From positions 283,170 through 347,169 of the forward strand of contig NMRB01000042.1 in the NCBI GenBank assembly GCA_002633025.1: a DNA stretch of 64,000 nt. The letters run 5' to 3'. The DNA comes from Notospermus geniculatus (taxonomy: Eukaryota > Nemertea > Pilidiophora > Heteronemertea > Lineidae). Shown here piece by piece: positions 34,995 through 47,500 of the stretch (positions are counted from its first letter, which is position 1; each line of letters starts with the position of its first letter). The notes under the pieces were generated by a model. It was not told where the DNA came from, did no database searches, and saw nothing but the letters and a program-made list of their open reading frames with translations. The position numbers and the translations under genes are program-made.

Positions 34995-37900
34995 ATGGCG
35001 GAAATAGCGGAAAAAACGAGAGAAAGTCTGAGGAAAAGCAGTCAGCTTGTGAAGGAAGGCAACTACCTGCCATCTATTGTTGGTAAGTAAAACTGCACCT
35101 CCGCCGCGGGTTTGAAGTTTGGTTCTTCATATTCACCATAGAGAGCGCTACGAGCCGTAGTCGAAGAGGTACACGAAAACGGCACAGCGCGCACAAATGT
35201 TAGTCCAACTTCTCTCCCTTTTACTACTGGGTGAAATTTTGTGCATATGTCAAACCCATCGTACCGGTGTACATGGTATAGGCCTAATATTGGGATGGAT
35301 TGTTGTTGGTCTCTTTAGACAGTCAGTGTTCTGTTGGCCACCGTCAGATGGCGCGTTGTAGTGATGGTGTATGCTAAAAACTACGCCAAACTCTGCGCTA
35401 GGTAGCAGCACTGTAGATCATGTGACTCCTTCTTGGACGTAAAAATCATCATGATCATCTGACAATGATCAGACAATGGAGATCCAAGTAAACAGGAAAA
35501 TGATCAACATCATGATTCTTACAATGATTCTCGTTATGAACACTCTTGGTATGTGCCAAGTGAAACTCTTATTATTTGGAAAATCTGTTGTTCCTAGGGG
35601 TAGGCCTGGGCCAGGGCCTAGGCCTACCCCCCCCCACTCACCTAGCTGCGTCTGCGAGGGCCAGTCATCATCACATTAATAGGCAGGGTTTGACATAAGC
35701 CAAGGCCATTTTCCAAAACACCCTTGCTGGCCCTCTAAAGTCTCCAGGGCCATGGCTGGCTGACCCTTGGCCTATTGTGTGCCTTCATTTGATTAATGTG
35801 ATAATAAACTGGGTCTAGCTGAAANCTTATTATTTGGAAAATCTGTTGTTCCTAGGCCTAGGGGGCCTATGCCTACCCCCCCCCCCCACGGCACTGCCAC
35901 TCACACCTAGGGCCTACCTGCTAGGTTTGTAGTTTGTAAAAGCAAAAGCGCAGCATCAGAGTCCCAGTTACTGATACTAGATCTAGGCCTAGTAAGGCTA
36001 TGGTCATTTTTTATGCCTCCAATCCATCCATCCATCACTGTCCATATGCCAAATTGAAGTTCTAGGCCTGGCTTTACCCTACTAACTAGTATAGGTCATT
36101 CTTGTGTATTTTTGGTTTTTATTGTAGAAAATGCAATCAACTCCTCTCCGTCTCGATCCAGTCAATGATCTTTAATTACCACTTCCGTCATATCTATACT
36201 ATAACGACGATACATGTAGGCCTACCAATATTAATAAAGGAAACAATGACAACTTTCGATCACTATTTTCATTTTAGATCCTTTCTCTGCTGCTTCTACT
36301 TTAAAATATGAACCAAGCATGCCGGAGTATGAACATGACAGAACTTTTAGTCTTATGGATGAAACAGGGATAGAAAAACACCACAAGCCTGAGCCATCGT
36401 CCAAGAGAGATACGGCAAACCTTACAGTGTCATCAAAGTTGGGGGGCAAATGCATTGGTATCTTTGTGAAGAATGAGGAATGCTATTCTGTAGGTTCCAT
36501 TGTCTTTCGAAACGATGTAGTGCTCTTTGACATGATGTTAAAATCTCATTACATTTGTTGGTCATTTGATGAGAAATTGAAACAGTATAACGGAATATTA
36601 TCTGTTAACCTCATTCCTGGTTAACCTTGTCAACATTTTTTTTTCACAGTGTGACTTTGTAGAGGTTGCCTATTTTAAAGGAAATCAGTCAATTCAGGTC
36701 AACACAACATTTATGACGTATATGAAGCTAAAAATCAAAAATGATTCAGATTACCTGTACTGGCAAGAGATCTGCAGGTAAGTTGCCTATGAGATACATT
36801 GTCAAGACTTTTGACAGCTCCATCAGAATCACTGGAGCTGTCACTGTGTGCCTCCTGCTACTTCCACCTTTGAATGTCTGTTTCAGTGTGTATCATTGTC
36901 AATTACCGGTACATATTCAGTCATGCCTGTTATCATTTTTTAGCCAAAATTACCATTACATGGAGGATGGAGAGTATGTGTTGACTGTTTCTCAAAATAC
37001 ATCAGATGATGCTGTATCACCAATGATAACAGCTACCGGTAAATGTGTGTTTGTCACCAAGGTGCAGCCTCCAGATAACAACATACGTAAGGAACATTCT
37101 AATTCTATCATGTTTTTTTTCTGTTAAAAGCAATCTTGCCATGAACAGAAATGTGGAGCCATTCCAAGTGTGACCAAAGCATTGTGAATCAAAAATAGAT
37201 TTTATATGTAGCTCCAACCAAAAATAGATTTAGATGCATCACTATTTTTGCTACAACTGAGCATATCTCTACGATTCAACTTTTAAAAACTTCATTACTC
37301 ATTCATTCATTTTTATCTTCTTTCAGCAATCTACATTGCCATAGGTATCCTGATATTCTTGGCCTTGTGTTGGATTCTTGTGAAGTTCATCATTAGACGA
37401 CATCTAATATATAACATACTCTTCTGTATGGAGACTGAAAGGCTTGTAAACAATGTAAGTCACATAGAATGTCTTCTTGTTGTTGTTAGGATATTTTCGT
37501 TTCTGCTCACTTCAGTGGATTTTCTCAATAAAGATTAGTTTCATATTGCCTTTGAAGAATATCATTCAAGTACTGAGCATCAGATATCTTCAAATCTTAC
37601 AAATTGACAAAAAAATGGAAGTTGTTTTTATTTTACAGGATTTAGGCAGTCCTAATAATATGTCACCTTCTGCCTCTGGTGAATGTACATCTCATCATGA
37701 TGATAAACCAATTATTCCCAATCCCAGACCACAACTTAGAAAACGGTTGAAGTCACTGGACACATTTCGTGGGTAAGTGATAGGTGCTGAGGCAAGTGAT
37801 AGGTGCTGAGGCAGAGGCCAACAGCAAGTCCTGTTCTTAATATCTCTATTGTGTGTGTATATATACAAACCATTTTCTTTCATTGGTTAGAATTTACATT

Positions 37901-40845
37901 GTAGACTGGAATTTTACATCTGATGATTTCAAATTGTACATGCATGTAAGATGTAATACCATGACAACTTTAAATTTTCAGTGTGAGTATTGTTGTCATG
38001 ATCTTTGTGAATTACGGAGGTGGAGGATATTGGTTTTTCAAGCATTCAGCATGGAATGGGCTCACAGTGGCAGACCTTGTGTTCCCATGGTGAGTTTTCT
38101 GAGCTTTACCAGAAAAAGTGGCTAACTTTGTGATCCGTTGAAGTTGATAGAGATTGAGTGTTAATGTGTAGAACAGCTGACCTTCTGTTCAAGGCTTTTC
38201 CTAATACATGTAGGTAATTTCCCACGGATTCCCAGGGAAATTCCTTACAAAGATGCAGATTTCTACTTTAGCTATTTAACCTTCCCAAGAGTGAGGACAG
38301 CTTTCTTCCCCAAAAGAAACTATATCTAACTCTGGGTCTTTTCAGGTTCATCTTCATTATGGGGACATCAATGACATTTGCAATGAAAAGACCACTTACA
38401 CAAAAGACAACAAAAGCCAAAATATTTCTTGCAATTCTCCGCAGAACTTTGATACTCTTTTGCCTGGGTATAGCCCTGAACACTGGACCAAAGCATGGCA
38501 AGTTTGCTTTATTCTTCATTTTTTGAAAATATGTCCCAAGCAAAAGCCCTGATCTGCTCCATGCAACAATAAGAATGCTACATCGGAAATGACGTCAACA
38601 ATTTACCAGCATCTGTCACACTGACTTTTATGTTTTCCTTATTTCAGGTGCTGATCTCGAAAAACTACGAATTCCAGGAGTGCTCCAAAGATTTGCTGTC
38701 ACCTATTTTGTTGTTGCCACAATGTACATGTTTTTTGCAAGAGTTGAAGACAATATTTCGGTAAGAGTGTGCCATCTTTCTTTAAAAATAACATCTGAGT
38801 GATCATATTTTTGTAAAGTATTTCAAGAATGTACTGCCAGTAAAAATTTCACAGTATATACATACAAGTGATCCATTTTTCAGAGCAAGTTCACTTCTTT
38901 CCTGGTGTAATTCTCTGTAACTTTATCATGATCCTTGACCTCTCTACACACTTGTCCAATTCAGGATCGTTGGTGGTCTCCAGTTCGAGATATTACCAGG
39001 TATCTACCAGAATGGTTTTTACACCTTAGCCTGCTAGCAGTGTATCTTGCTCTGACATTTGGTCTAGAGGTGCCTGGATGCCCAAGGTATGTGCAATATT
39101 GGAACATTGTTTTCCATTTTATGTTCAATTGATTCACAGTTCTGTTACTTCAGCCAATATTCAAGAACAAGGATAAATTATCACTCATTGACAACCATTG
39201 ACAACCCTTTTAGAAATTTTCAGTAATGTTGGCCTCCCAGCGATCTTATAACTCATTCGTCTTCAGAACGTGGAATTAGGAAGATTTCATCCACTTCTGG
39301 TTTTCCTCTGCAGGGGCTACCTCGGTCCTGGTGGAATGGCAGATCATGGTTCTTATTACAACTGTACTGGAGGAGCAGCTGGATACATTGACAGGATGGT
39401 GTTTGGCGATGATCATATCTATGCCCACCCAACGTGCAAGACAATCTACAATACCACCGTTCCCTATGATCCTGAAGGTTTATTAGGATGCCTCACTTCA
39501 ATTTTTCTCTGCTTTTTGGGCTTACAAGTAAGTTGATACCTTTAGCGTGTTCGTTTACTTGCCTGGGCCTCACCTGGGTGAGACCCATCAGCGTTCTTTT
39601 TCGTGTGACGTCATGATCTGGGGTCTGTCGGGCCTGCCCGAAGTAATCACCTCGCCGAGGTGATTAGTTGGGGAAGTATCCCAGAATGCCTTTCAACACA
39701 ATGGCGTCGAACGTGCCGAATCCACCATTTTTACCCAAACTGGATATAAATAATGGTTAGCACGCAACTATAGATGCAGATAGGGAGGATAAAATTGCTG
39801 CCAGGGCGACTTACATCTTCTGGCCGTCCATGTCGTCTGCTGGTGTGTCAGTGCCATTGCTTGCCGTCGGTTTGCCTGATCACGTGGTGCAAACTTACAC
39901 GGGTGAGACCCAACAGCGTTCGTGAATAAGGCTTTATTGAGCATGTGCGACGGTCGCTGAGAAATTTACTCCGGGGAGGCCCAGGCAAGTAAACGAACAC
40001 GCTACTTGTGTCTTTCTTTACCCAAGCACTTCCTGACAGAACAATTCAGACAAGTTGGTTTGAACAACCTGGAATACTACCGTACTAACTCTCATTCTCC
40101 TGTCTAGGCTGGGAAGATCCTCCTGACTTACCCATGTTACAAGTCAAGACTTCTCCGCTTCATTATCTGGGGAGTCATCCTAGGGGCTATCGGAACACTG
40201 CTTTGTAAGGGAACAAAGAATGAAGGGTGGATACCCATCAACAAAAATTTATGGTAAGTTTGTCTGTGTGTTGACCTGATCCATCTGTGTGTTCACCAGC
40301 ACATCACACGGGCTCCTTATGCATCAGTACATTTAGTGTACCGGTACATGGAAATTTAGTCGCTTTGTCAGGAGAATATTGAATGTGGCTGATACTGTAC
40401 AAAATCACTTGGATGTTTTTTTCACAAGGATTTCAATTTTTTTTCAGGTCTGTCTCATTCATTCTTTGTCTGGCTGGTATGGCATTTGTCTTCCTTGCTT
40501 TCTGCTACTATGTTATTGATGTGCAGGAGTGGTGGACTGGAGCGCCATTCTTCTATCCAGGTTGGTAAAACCCTCCCACAACAATTCCTGTCGAAGTAGC
40601 CTCTAATTTTGGCTACAGCATAAGCCAAAATAAATAACACCATGCTTTGACTGCCTCTTACTCTTTCAGGTATGAACTCTATCCTTCTATATGTATGCCA
40701 CGAAGTCTTCAGACTTTACTTCCCAATCTCATGGCAAGTCCCAGACACACACGCAGCACAGTTAGCGATGAATCTGTGGTCGACGGCATTCTGGGTGATT
40801 GTTGCAGTGTATCTCCACCATAAAAAGATATTCTTGGCGATATAG
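34995..40845 (+). CDS. HGSNAT: Heparan-alpha-glucosaminide N-acetyltransferase
   Basis: Fourteen exons join in phase to 658 aa (human about 635-663): 34995-35082, 36278-36489, 36650-36777, 36944-37086, 37327-37454, 37639-37772, 37982-38089, 38346-38497, 38648-38760, 38965-39086, 39314-39527, 40108-40253, 40448-40560, 40670-40845. The lysosomal multi-pass enzyme moves acetyl groups from cytosolic acetyl-CoA to terminal glucosamine of heparan sulfate inside the lysosome. It shows a luminal N-terminal domain with sequons, a first membrane segment ([20 protein letters not shown]), then [17 protein letters not shown] and [17 protein letters not shown] with the conserved active-site histidine. [25 protein letters not shown] and the final [19 protein letters not shown] block follow. 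The exon at 38346 ends at a GC donor. Exon 1 as given has no signal sequence; an alternative first exon at 35476 does. A transposon-like insert sits in intron 11. Confidence 0.95.
35476..35548 (+). CDS. HGSNAT: Alternative first exon of HGSNAT encoding a signal sequence
   Basis: An ATG opens 24 codons reading [20 protein letters not shown], then MNTL, before a GTATGT donor. It leaves a single G, the same phase as the exon at 34995. Spliced to 36278 it gives ...[11 protein letters not shown] and a 653-aa protein with a hydrophobic leader, which a lysosomal membrane protein with a luminal N-terminal domain needs. The exon at 34995 ([17 protein letters not shown]) is polar and charged. No expression evidence is available, so this may be the main start, a second start, or chance. 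Confidence 0.45.
35561..35859. repeat. Duplicated block around an N: probable assembly join
   Basis: GAAACTCTTATTATTTGGAA at about 35562 recurs as GAAANCTTATTATTTGGAA at about 35821, and both copies continue AATCTGTTGTTCCTAGG before C-rich TAGGCCTA sequence. The only ambiguous base in the window, N at 35825, sits at the start of the second copy. This looks like a gap closed by placing two versions (haplotypes) of the same intron segment end to end. Confidence 0.6.
39545..40002. mobile_element. Terminal-inverted-repeat element with TA flanks in HGSNAT intron 11
   Basis: A 458-bp element has perfect inverted ends of about 27 bp, starting GCGTGTTCGTTTACTTGCCT and ending AGGCAAGTAAACGAACACGC. 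It is flanked by TA on both sides, the target duplication of Tc1/mariner-type transposons. Just inside, GGTGAGACCCA(T/A)CAGCGTTC occurs near both ends as a direct repeat. No transposase frame is present, so it is a non-autonomous copy (MITE). The exact ends suggest a fairly recent insertion. Confidence 0.85.
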
Positions 40846-43800
40846 GGGTACGCCATCAGGACAGAGAGTGAAAGGAGGATCACAAAAGTTGACTAGGAAC
40901 ATATTGTGATCAAATCAACAAACTGTACATAACTGTGCAGGTTTTGACTCTGGGGAGACCTGCAGAAGTTTACCAATATTATTTCCATTATCTGGTACTT
41001 CTGAAAATGATGGAAGACACTTGGATAACTGGGGGTACCAGACAGTTGGGACCAAAAGACCATGAGCTTGTAAACAAAATGCTTAGATACATTGTACATC
41101 TACTGGAAAATTGTGTGGTATTAAAGACTATCAAAAGGTGGCAGCAGCTACCCTACGGTCTTTTCCACTCAGCACTGTCATGTTGTCGTGTTGAATGTAC
41201 TTCATTCTGAGCCAACAAAATGGCCAGACATAATATACTCAAAAAGATGAACATAATGGGCCAATCTCTAGGCTTATCTGTGACAGTTTAGAGTACAGTA
41301 TTTATCCTAGTCATGTTATAACCAAGTACACTGCCCAAAATACTGGTATCAGCCAACACCCACCTAATGTTCAGGGAAGGGAGACGACAGACCACATTGA
41401 GTCAATGGTCAGAATTGTGCTTTGGTATGGAGAATTGTAATCATGCACTAGTCAGTGAAGTATTTTCATACAAGCATACTCCAGAATAAAGATGAAATTA
41501 TTCATATACATGTATGAACACTAAGCATTTGATGATCTGTATATTATTATGTATATGCATCTGTAATAGTTGTAGTGTGCATGATGAAACATGAATATCT
41601 TGCTTTAACCCTTTCATTACGTGGGACCCGGTCACCAGGTCATCCAAACCCCCACAAAATTTCCGTGGGACCCGGTCACCGGGTCTTGTATAATGGAAGG
41701 TTTACATGTATGTTAGAACAGATTTTTCTTAAAACAGTTTACAGATAAAACAGTTTTGAAAATATGGGCCTCCGTAAGCTGGTGACCATACATGCCAGTA
41801 ACGAAAGGGTTAAGAACAGGAACCTTGAAACCCTACTGGGACAAATGAAACCTGTCTTGTATTTTCCCTCTGACAGTGACAATGTGTCGTGCAGTACATT
41901 TCCAATCAGTGTTGATGTCTGAGTGCCAAAGTAGTGTTGTTCTTTTTACTCTTTGTTCTGATGTTTGTCTGGAGTCATCTAATGCAAATTGTCGAACACT
42001 GTCCAACTGGTGTAAAATTGTTGCGACTTATTTTGAAGAAAGAGATCAAACATATCTGTGAATAGCTTTCTTGTATTAGTGTTCTAAATGCAAGATTCCC
42101 TTCGGCTGTTTTCATAGTTGTGTTCAAATGTGCAGTTGCAGAAAAATTTGAAGGAAGGAGCAGGTTATAGATGCGCAAGTAAGGTTTGATGCATAAAATA
42201 AGACTGAAACAGGTTCATAGATGTACTTAAAAGAATTGAATAAACTGTTTGACAAAACATTTTTCTTTCAATTTTCTTTATATTTACCGGTATGTTAATG
42301 AAACACTGAACTTCATGACTACAAGAAGTTTAGTGAGAGTGTAACTGTGATCACGGCCATGGAGCTGAAGCCTGCATAAAATTTTAATAAACTACAGCAC
42401 ATTCATGCACTATGTCATTCCCAACATGACTAGGGTTGCATGAATGACATTGTTGTACTGTACATTGGTCTCCAATTTAACTTGATGCTTTTGCTGACTG
42501 AAGGTCAGTGCAGGAGAATGAACAAAGAATGAAAAAGAAGGACTGTTTTAAATAGAGTGCGAGAAATTTATTGGTAAACTGAAGTGAATTGCTGTACAAC
42601 CTTACCGTAACAGCAAAAAGAACACACGATTTACAGTTCATGTACAAGTTCTTTCTACACCCATAGCACACTACATCATAAGGTCAATTCATTTGATCAT
42701 TATTCCCCATAACTCCAGTTAAAGTACATGCAAATCTATTTGGTCCAGATATCTCGGTAGTCTCCCACGTAAACTCCAATATTGAAAAAAATTATTCTAA
42801 TCCAAGTGGTCGATAGCAGTGAAAATATGACCTTGACTAGTTCTCAACTCAGCTGGAATTCATTAGAAAAAGTTACAGTTCCTGTACAGCTATAGTTGTG
42901 GTTAACAAAATATTCCAATCCACAGAAACGTCAATTACAAGTTCACACTCTAATCAAAAATCTTTTAAACATTTTATTCCCAATTTCTGTACAATAGGCA
43001 CATAGACTCTTATTTACAGTTTTATTTACACTTCTTAAGGGATTCTTTCATCACATTCATAAGAAAAATACATTTACTCCAGCAAACTAACTGGACAACA
43101 CTGAAATGAGAAGTTGAAAGCATGCAGGTATGCTGCAGTAGTTCTTCAGGGCTGCACAAGATGGCAGCACAGTTTACACACCATCAATGCGAATACCGGG
43201 TATTGGAAACTTGAATGAATTATTTAATTGCTGGTATGTGACTGCATCTTCCTGAACTCAATTTCAGAAGTCATGTATTTCCTCTGCCTTCTTGAATACA
43301 CTCACATCGATATGTTAACATTTACAAATCAAACTTGTTAAAAGTTTGCAAACTGTGATCCAGATGATATATATTAATAATCTTGCTTTGGTTTTCAAAA
43401 ACATGCTTTTATAAGTACGATCTGGATTAAGGACATTCTTCAATTCTTGAATTGCGACAATCATAGGCGACATGTTGTGCTGGTAGGCACACACCATTTA
43501 ACGAATTGCACAATTCACCACCAGCGTCTCTTCCTCGTTCACTCCTTGATTTCCTGTTTCCTGCTTAAAACACCCCTCCCAAGATACTGAGATCAAACAA
43601 GCGTTGAGACCAGCAAAAAATATGCAATCAACCATCCAATGGCAGAAAGCGATACCGGTATATCATTTTCAATACATTTTCTATGACTTTGGAGCACATT
43701 GATATCGGCTTACCAGGAGTCCATTGATATCGTAGATATGACTTATAACATGCACCCACCCTATTTTCAGTTTTTTACATCCAACCGAAATCACTGTAAT

Positions 43801-44216
43801 ACAGATATCTCATGATATTTTTTGATATAACACTTGATATTATGATATTTTCAAGATATTTTGATATTTAGATATATTATGAAATACGGCAGTGTACTGT
43901 TGAGTTCTCGCAACACAATAACATAAAATCCAATTGCTTGCAATGGCAGTGAAGCTGAAGTTGGTCATGTCAAAAAGCATATTTCCTTTTCTTTCATATC
44001 TTTCACCTCTCACCAAGTACCTAAGACCATTCAAGATCAGTTCAAAAACTCTAGGGCAAGATTTCTATGCAGTATATGTACTGAATCCATCGTCATCCAA
44101 TGCCCAACCGAGCAGAGTCCTGTCAAGGCACTCGGAATGTATCAGAATTGGCACCAGGTCTTGGGCGACTCCTCTCGCCCTCTGATAATTTCTCTCAATA
44201 ATAGCTACCAAGGTTT
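40846..44216. other. Tail-to-tail region after HGSNAT
   Basis: No exon is recognisable. Plus-strand AATAAA occurs at 41485, 42239 and 42386, giving candidate 3' ends for HGSNAT. On the minus strand AATAAA occurs near 43022-43027 and could serve the gene ending at 44217. The stretch at 43775-43880 is a GATATTT-rich low-complexity tract. A small TTAA-flanked element lies within (41605-41813). Confidence 0.45.
41605..41813. mobile_element. Miniature piggyBac-like element with TTAA flanks
   Basis: TTAACCCTTTCATTAC at the left is an inverted match, with one mismatch, to GTAACGAAAGGGTTAA at the right. The unit is 209 bp including TTAA on both sides. TTAA target duplication with ends beginning CCC is the hallmark of piggyBac transposons. 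Inside, GTGGGACCCGGTCACC occurs twice in direct order. No open frame codes for a transposase. It probably lies in the 3' UTR or just beyond the 3' end of HGSNAT. Confidence 0.75.
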
Positions 44217-44521
44217 TCAGTCAAGGTCACAGAACTGCATGCCAGTCCGCTGAGCTTCTCTTTGTATCGCTTCCCAATCACTCCACCGTGGAACACATCG
44301 AATCATTCCATGATCAAATCGCATCTTCCCTAAGAAAAGGAAGTCACCTTTTCCATATTTTGCACCACACTTTGGTAACATGAATACAGAGCCAGTATAC
44401 TGTCTGTCTATTTTCTTGAATGTACTCCGCTTTTGTCGATGTAATTTCTTGATATGTAGATTTATTTCTGTCAGCTTAAGATCCTCTCTATGTACAATAG
44501 AGTTCATGCTGCCTTTTAAAA
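44217..44521 (-). CDS. Last exon of an unrecognised, probably secreted protein
   Basis: A strong acceptor (a 25-base pyrimidine-rich tract ending TTTGCAG) at 44522-44524 opens a frame of 100 codons to TGA at 44217-44219. The peptide is rich in basic residues at first (KKLHRQKRSTFKK, a furin-like RQKR site). A compact block follows with three cysteines: LPKCGAKYGKGDF, MIRCVPRWSDW and MQFCDLD at the end. The exon begins with two bases completing a codon. A reading that runs on through the tract would add a hydrophobic stretch, FLFLLFVFAV, but that is the splice tract itself. I do not recognise the family. A dibasic site before a small Cys-containing domain suggests a processed secreted factor; this is inference. 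Upstream exons were not found with confidence. Confidence 0.45.
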
Positions 44522-44524
44522 CTG

Positions 44525-47500
44525 CAAAGACAAAAAGTAGAAAAAGAAAATCAATATGGGAGTACAAAGGGGCCAATGGCTCGGTCTCAAAAATATCTCT
44601 GACACCTGTTTTGGTTCACCTTACAATTTTGCAGTGAACACCTGCCTCGTCATTCATGATCCATCTTTCCTTAGAACATATGGGCCCTCCAAACAACTCA
44701 TATCTTCTAGTAATTTGTACCAGGTATTGAAATTATGACTGCATCATGATAAAGCATATCTGCTATTACTGCAGTGAAGAACTCAAGAAGCATATTGATA
44801 AGTTGATTTCAAAGGTGGATTCTGATCAAAGAACTATAGTCTAGACAAAAAAACCTCAATAGTAAACTTTCACAGCAGTATCGCATGAAGCAGCAAACGA
44901 AAAGCAGAGAATTACACCAAAATGAACCACAACATAACTCAACCCCAAAGGATGAGCCATATCTCTAGCCAATCAGGATGATGGAGACATAATGGTTTGT
45001 TTGATCACCTGGCTTAACCTCCCATTGGGCACTGATTCACCTGGCCAGGGTGTCATGCTTGACTTGCACTGAGCTCACCAACAAGGTGAAGTGAGATCTA
45101 ATCCTGGCTGAATCCTTTAGAAAGTGAAACCTTTAACCCAGGTGTAAAGAAATAGCTGCAGGGGGTGTTGCAACAGAATGGAGATGATGCACGAAATCCA
45201 CATCCCAGAGGCCTGATACTCCGGTTATCTCTCAAAGGCATAATTAATTTACTGTGCTTGTTTGTTATTTTTCAATTTTGGACTAGCAAATTACCAAACT
45301 CCAGTTTAAACTGTCGCCTTCATGTCTAGCAACAGTTTTTGAATGCAAGTTGAAAGTGATATTTCAGTAGCAGATGGAAATTTGACTAAAACTTGAATAA
45401 GGAATAAAATCAACAACATCAGCAACAGATATCGATATTTGAGAGTGTGCTTTTTTTATTTTGACAAGTGTAATGTTATTTTTTATGAATCAGCGTCACA
45501 TTTTCTCTAACTTCTGCTCTTGTTCTAAGACATGGCTGGTTGGGTCAAGAAACCCCCCATCTTGGCCATGCCACGAGACAGACAACCCAGGGTCGTCAGT
45601 TGGTGTCATTTTAGCAAATACATTGTATATATATCCAAATCATATGACAAGACTGGAATATCCCTAGGTGGAAAGATTGAGCAAATATTTATCTGATATT
45701 AATGAGCGTTACTTGTGATCTTGTTCCCCCAATAAAAACATTGCATATTTTGATATGCAGTTTAAGTACACCAATGTACTTTGTGGTTAGAGGCAATTTT
45801 ATACGACCTTTTATCAGGCAAATGCGAAGAAAACTTCTACGCAATGGACTAATGGGTTCAGAGGTTTACTTATGCTGGGGCTATGTTTTTGAACACTGTG
45901 GTATAAATCAACTCAAGCTTGACGATTCAAACTGCACATCTTAATATAGGCCCATGTGTGGACAATTCCTACAACTTGGATGAAACCAATTAAACTCATA
46001 TTTAACATAATACATGTGTAACCATTGGCAGACATGGTAAATGTTTTGAAGTCTAACACAATGACATATATATTCTGAGAAAGAAAACCTCCAATTTAGC
46101 ATGTGATATCATACATGCAACGCAATTTATTCCATGCTTTGTTCCAGAGAGTAAAGGTGAAGGACAAGTTTTGTCCAGGTTTGAATCTGGACCAGTAACC
46201 CAAAACACTACTGTTCTGACGACAAGCGTGGCAAGTGACACTGCAGCAGCATCAGTGTCATCAAGGATACCAGAAAGTTCTAAACATAACTTTCCACAGA
46301 AAATAGCCACTACATCCACTACCAAGAGGACGTCTGGAGCTTCTGCATTGTGTGAAGGAGGATAGAGAGATAGCATGAGTGTGAGAAAAAAGTTTGTCAA
46401 CCAAAACATAAGTAATAGGACTCTGGGGAATTTATCTGGGATTGACTGAGACCAGGACTTCAAGAGCCAAATGTCATGTGAACCAGGTTTACACGGGACC
46501 TACCACATACTATGTGACATTTCACTTGATATGATTGCTGATAGGAATGTTGTTTTTGATACTCTACAGATGGTGATCTCGTTCACTCAACAGGAGTAAT
46601 GGGAATCATTCCATGCACAGTCACTCCAAGTAGTAAGAGGCATTATTAGCAAGGAAAATGTCCTCATAAAGTCCATTCTTATCAGCCACTTGACATGATC
46701 TTGAGAACGGGTCATTTATCTGGAATGCATGCATCATAAACTGAAAGCACCAAAGCAGTCTAGGTGGGATGAAAAAAACACATTATCTTGACCGAAGCAA
46801 CTTTCCTGACACAACTTTGCTCCCTCTTGATAAGCTTCAATCAGTAATGAAGTGACAGGGCTGCAAAGTATGTCAGATGTCATTTTGCTGACATGTTCGA
46901 CTGAGCCCCAGGAATCTTCACGTGCCCAGGTAAAGCTTCTAGTTACACAATCTACAGCTTGGTGGCACCATGTGTTGCACAAAATCCGGACACCACAGTA
47001 GAGGAACTTTCTATGCTGTTGCAATCCAGGCTCTGTTTTGTCTAACGGAAATTGTGCTTGATTATCAAACATATTCCAGCAGTGGCCCTGACAGCTAAGA
47101 TATAAGTATAGGCCTACTGTAATCAATCTAAACCCCAACTGACCTCATGACAACACTTTTCATAATGCACCATGTAATCAGGAAAACATTCTGATATCAT
47201 CAAACCAACCCATCAGTGACCTTTGTGTGGAGATAGCACTGATTCCTGATCAAACACTGCAGCTATTCATGATTGTTGATGGACTTGCTATTTGCCAAAG
47301 CTTGATCAATAAACTTATGACAAACCCAGGATGCCTATTAAAACAATGTGGGATGTTGTACCAACGTTGGGACTTGAATTGGTCATTTGAAAACCTAGCA
47401 TGAAATGTTATTCTTGTGTAGAGAGTCCAAATAACATGCACTATTGAGGATTGAACTAGTGAAAGCCCTTTCAATGATGTTGACCAATTTTTCATATCCA

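Noticed and set aside
46734-47138. Minus-strand cysteine-rich frame of 134 codons with an N-terminal hydrophobic patch
   Set aside because: A possible acceptor (TTAGCTGTCAG) precedes it, but no donor, partner exon or family could be found; the length is within chance for 64 kb.
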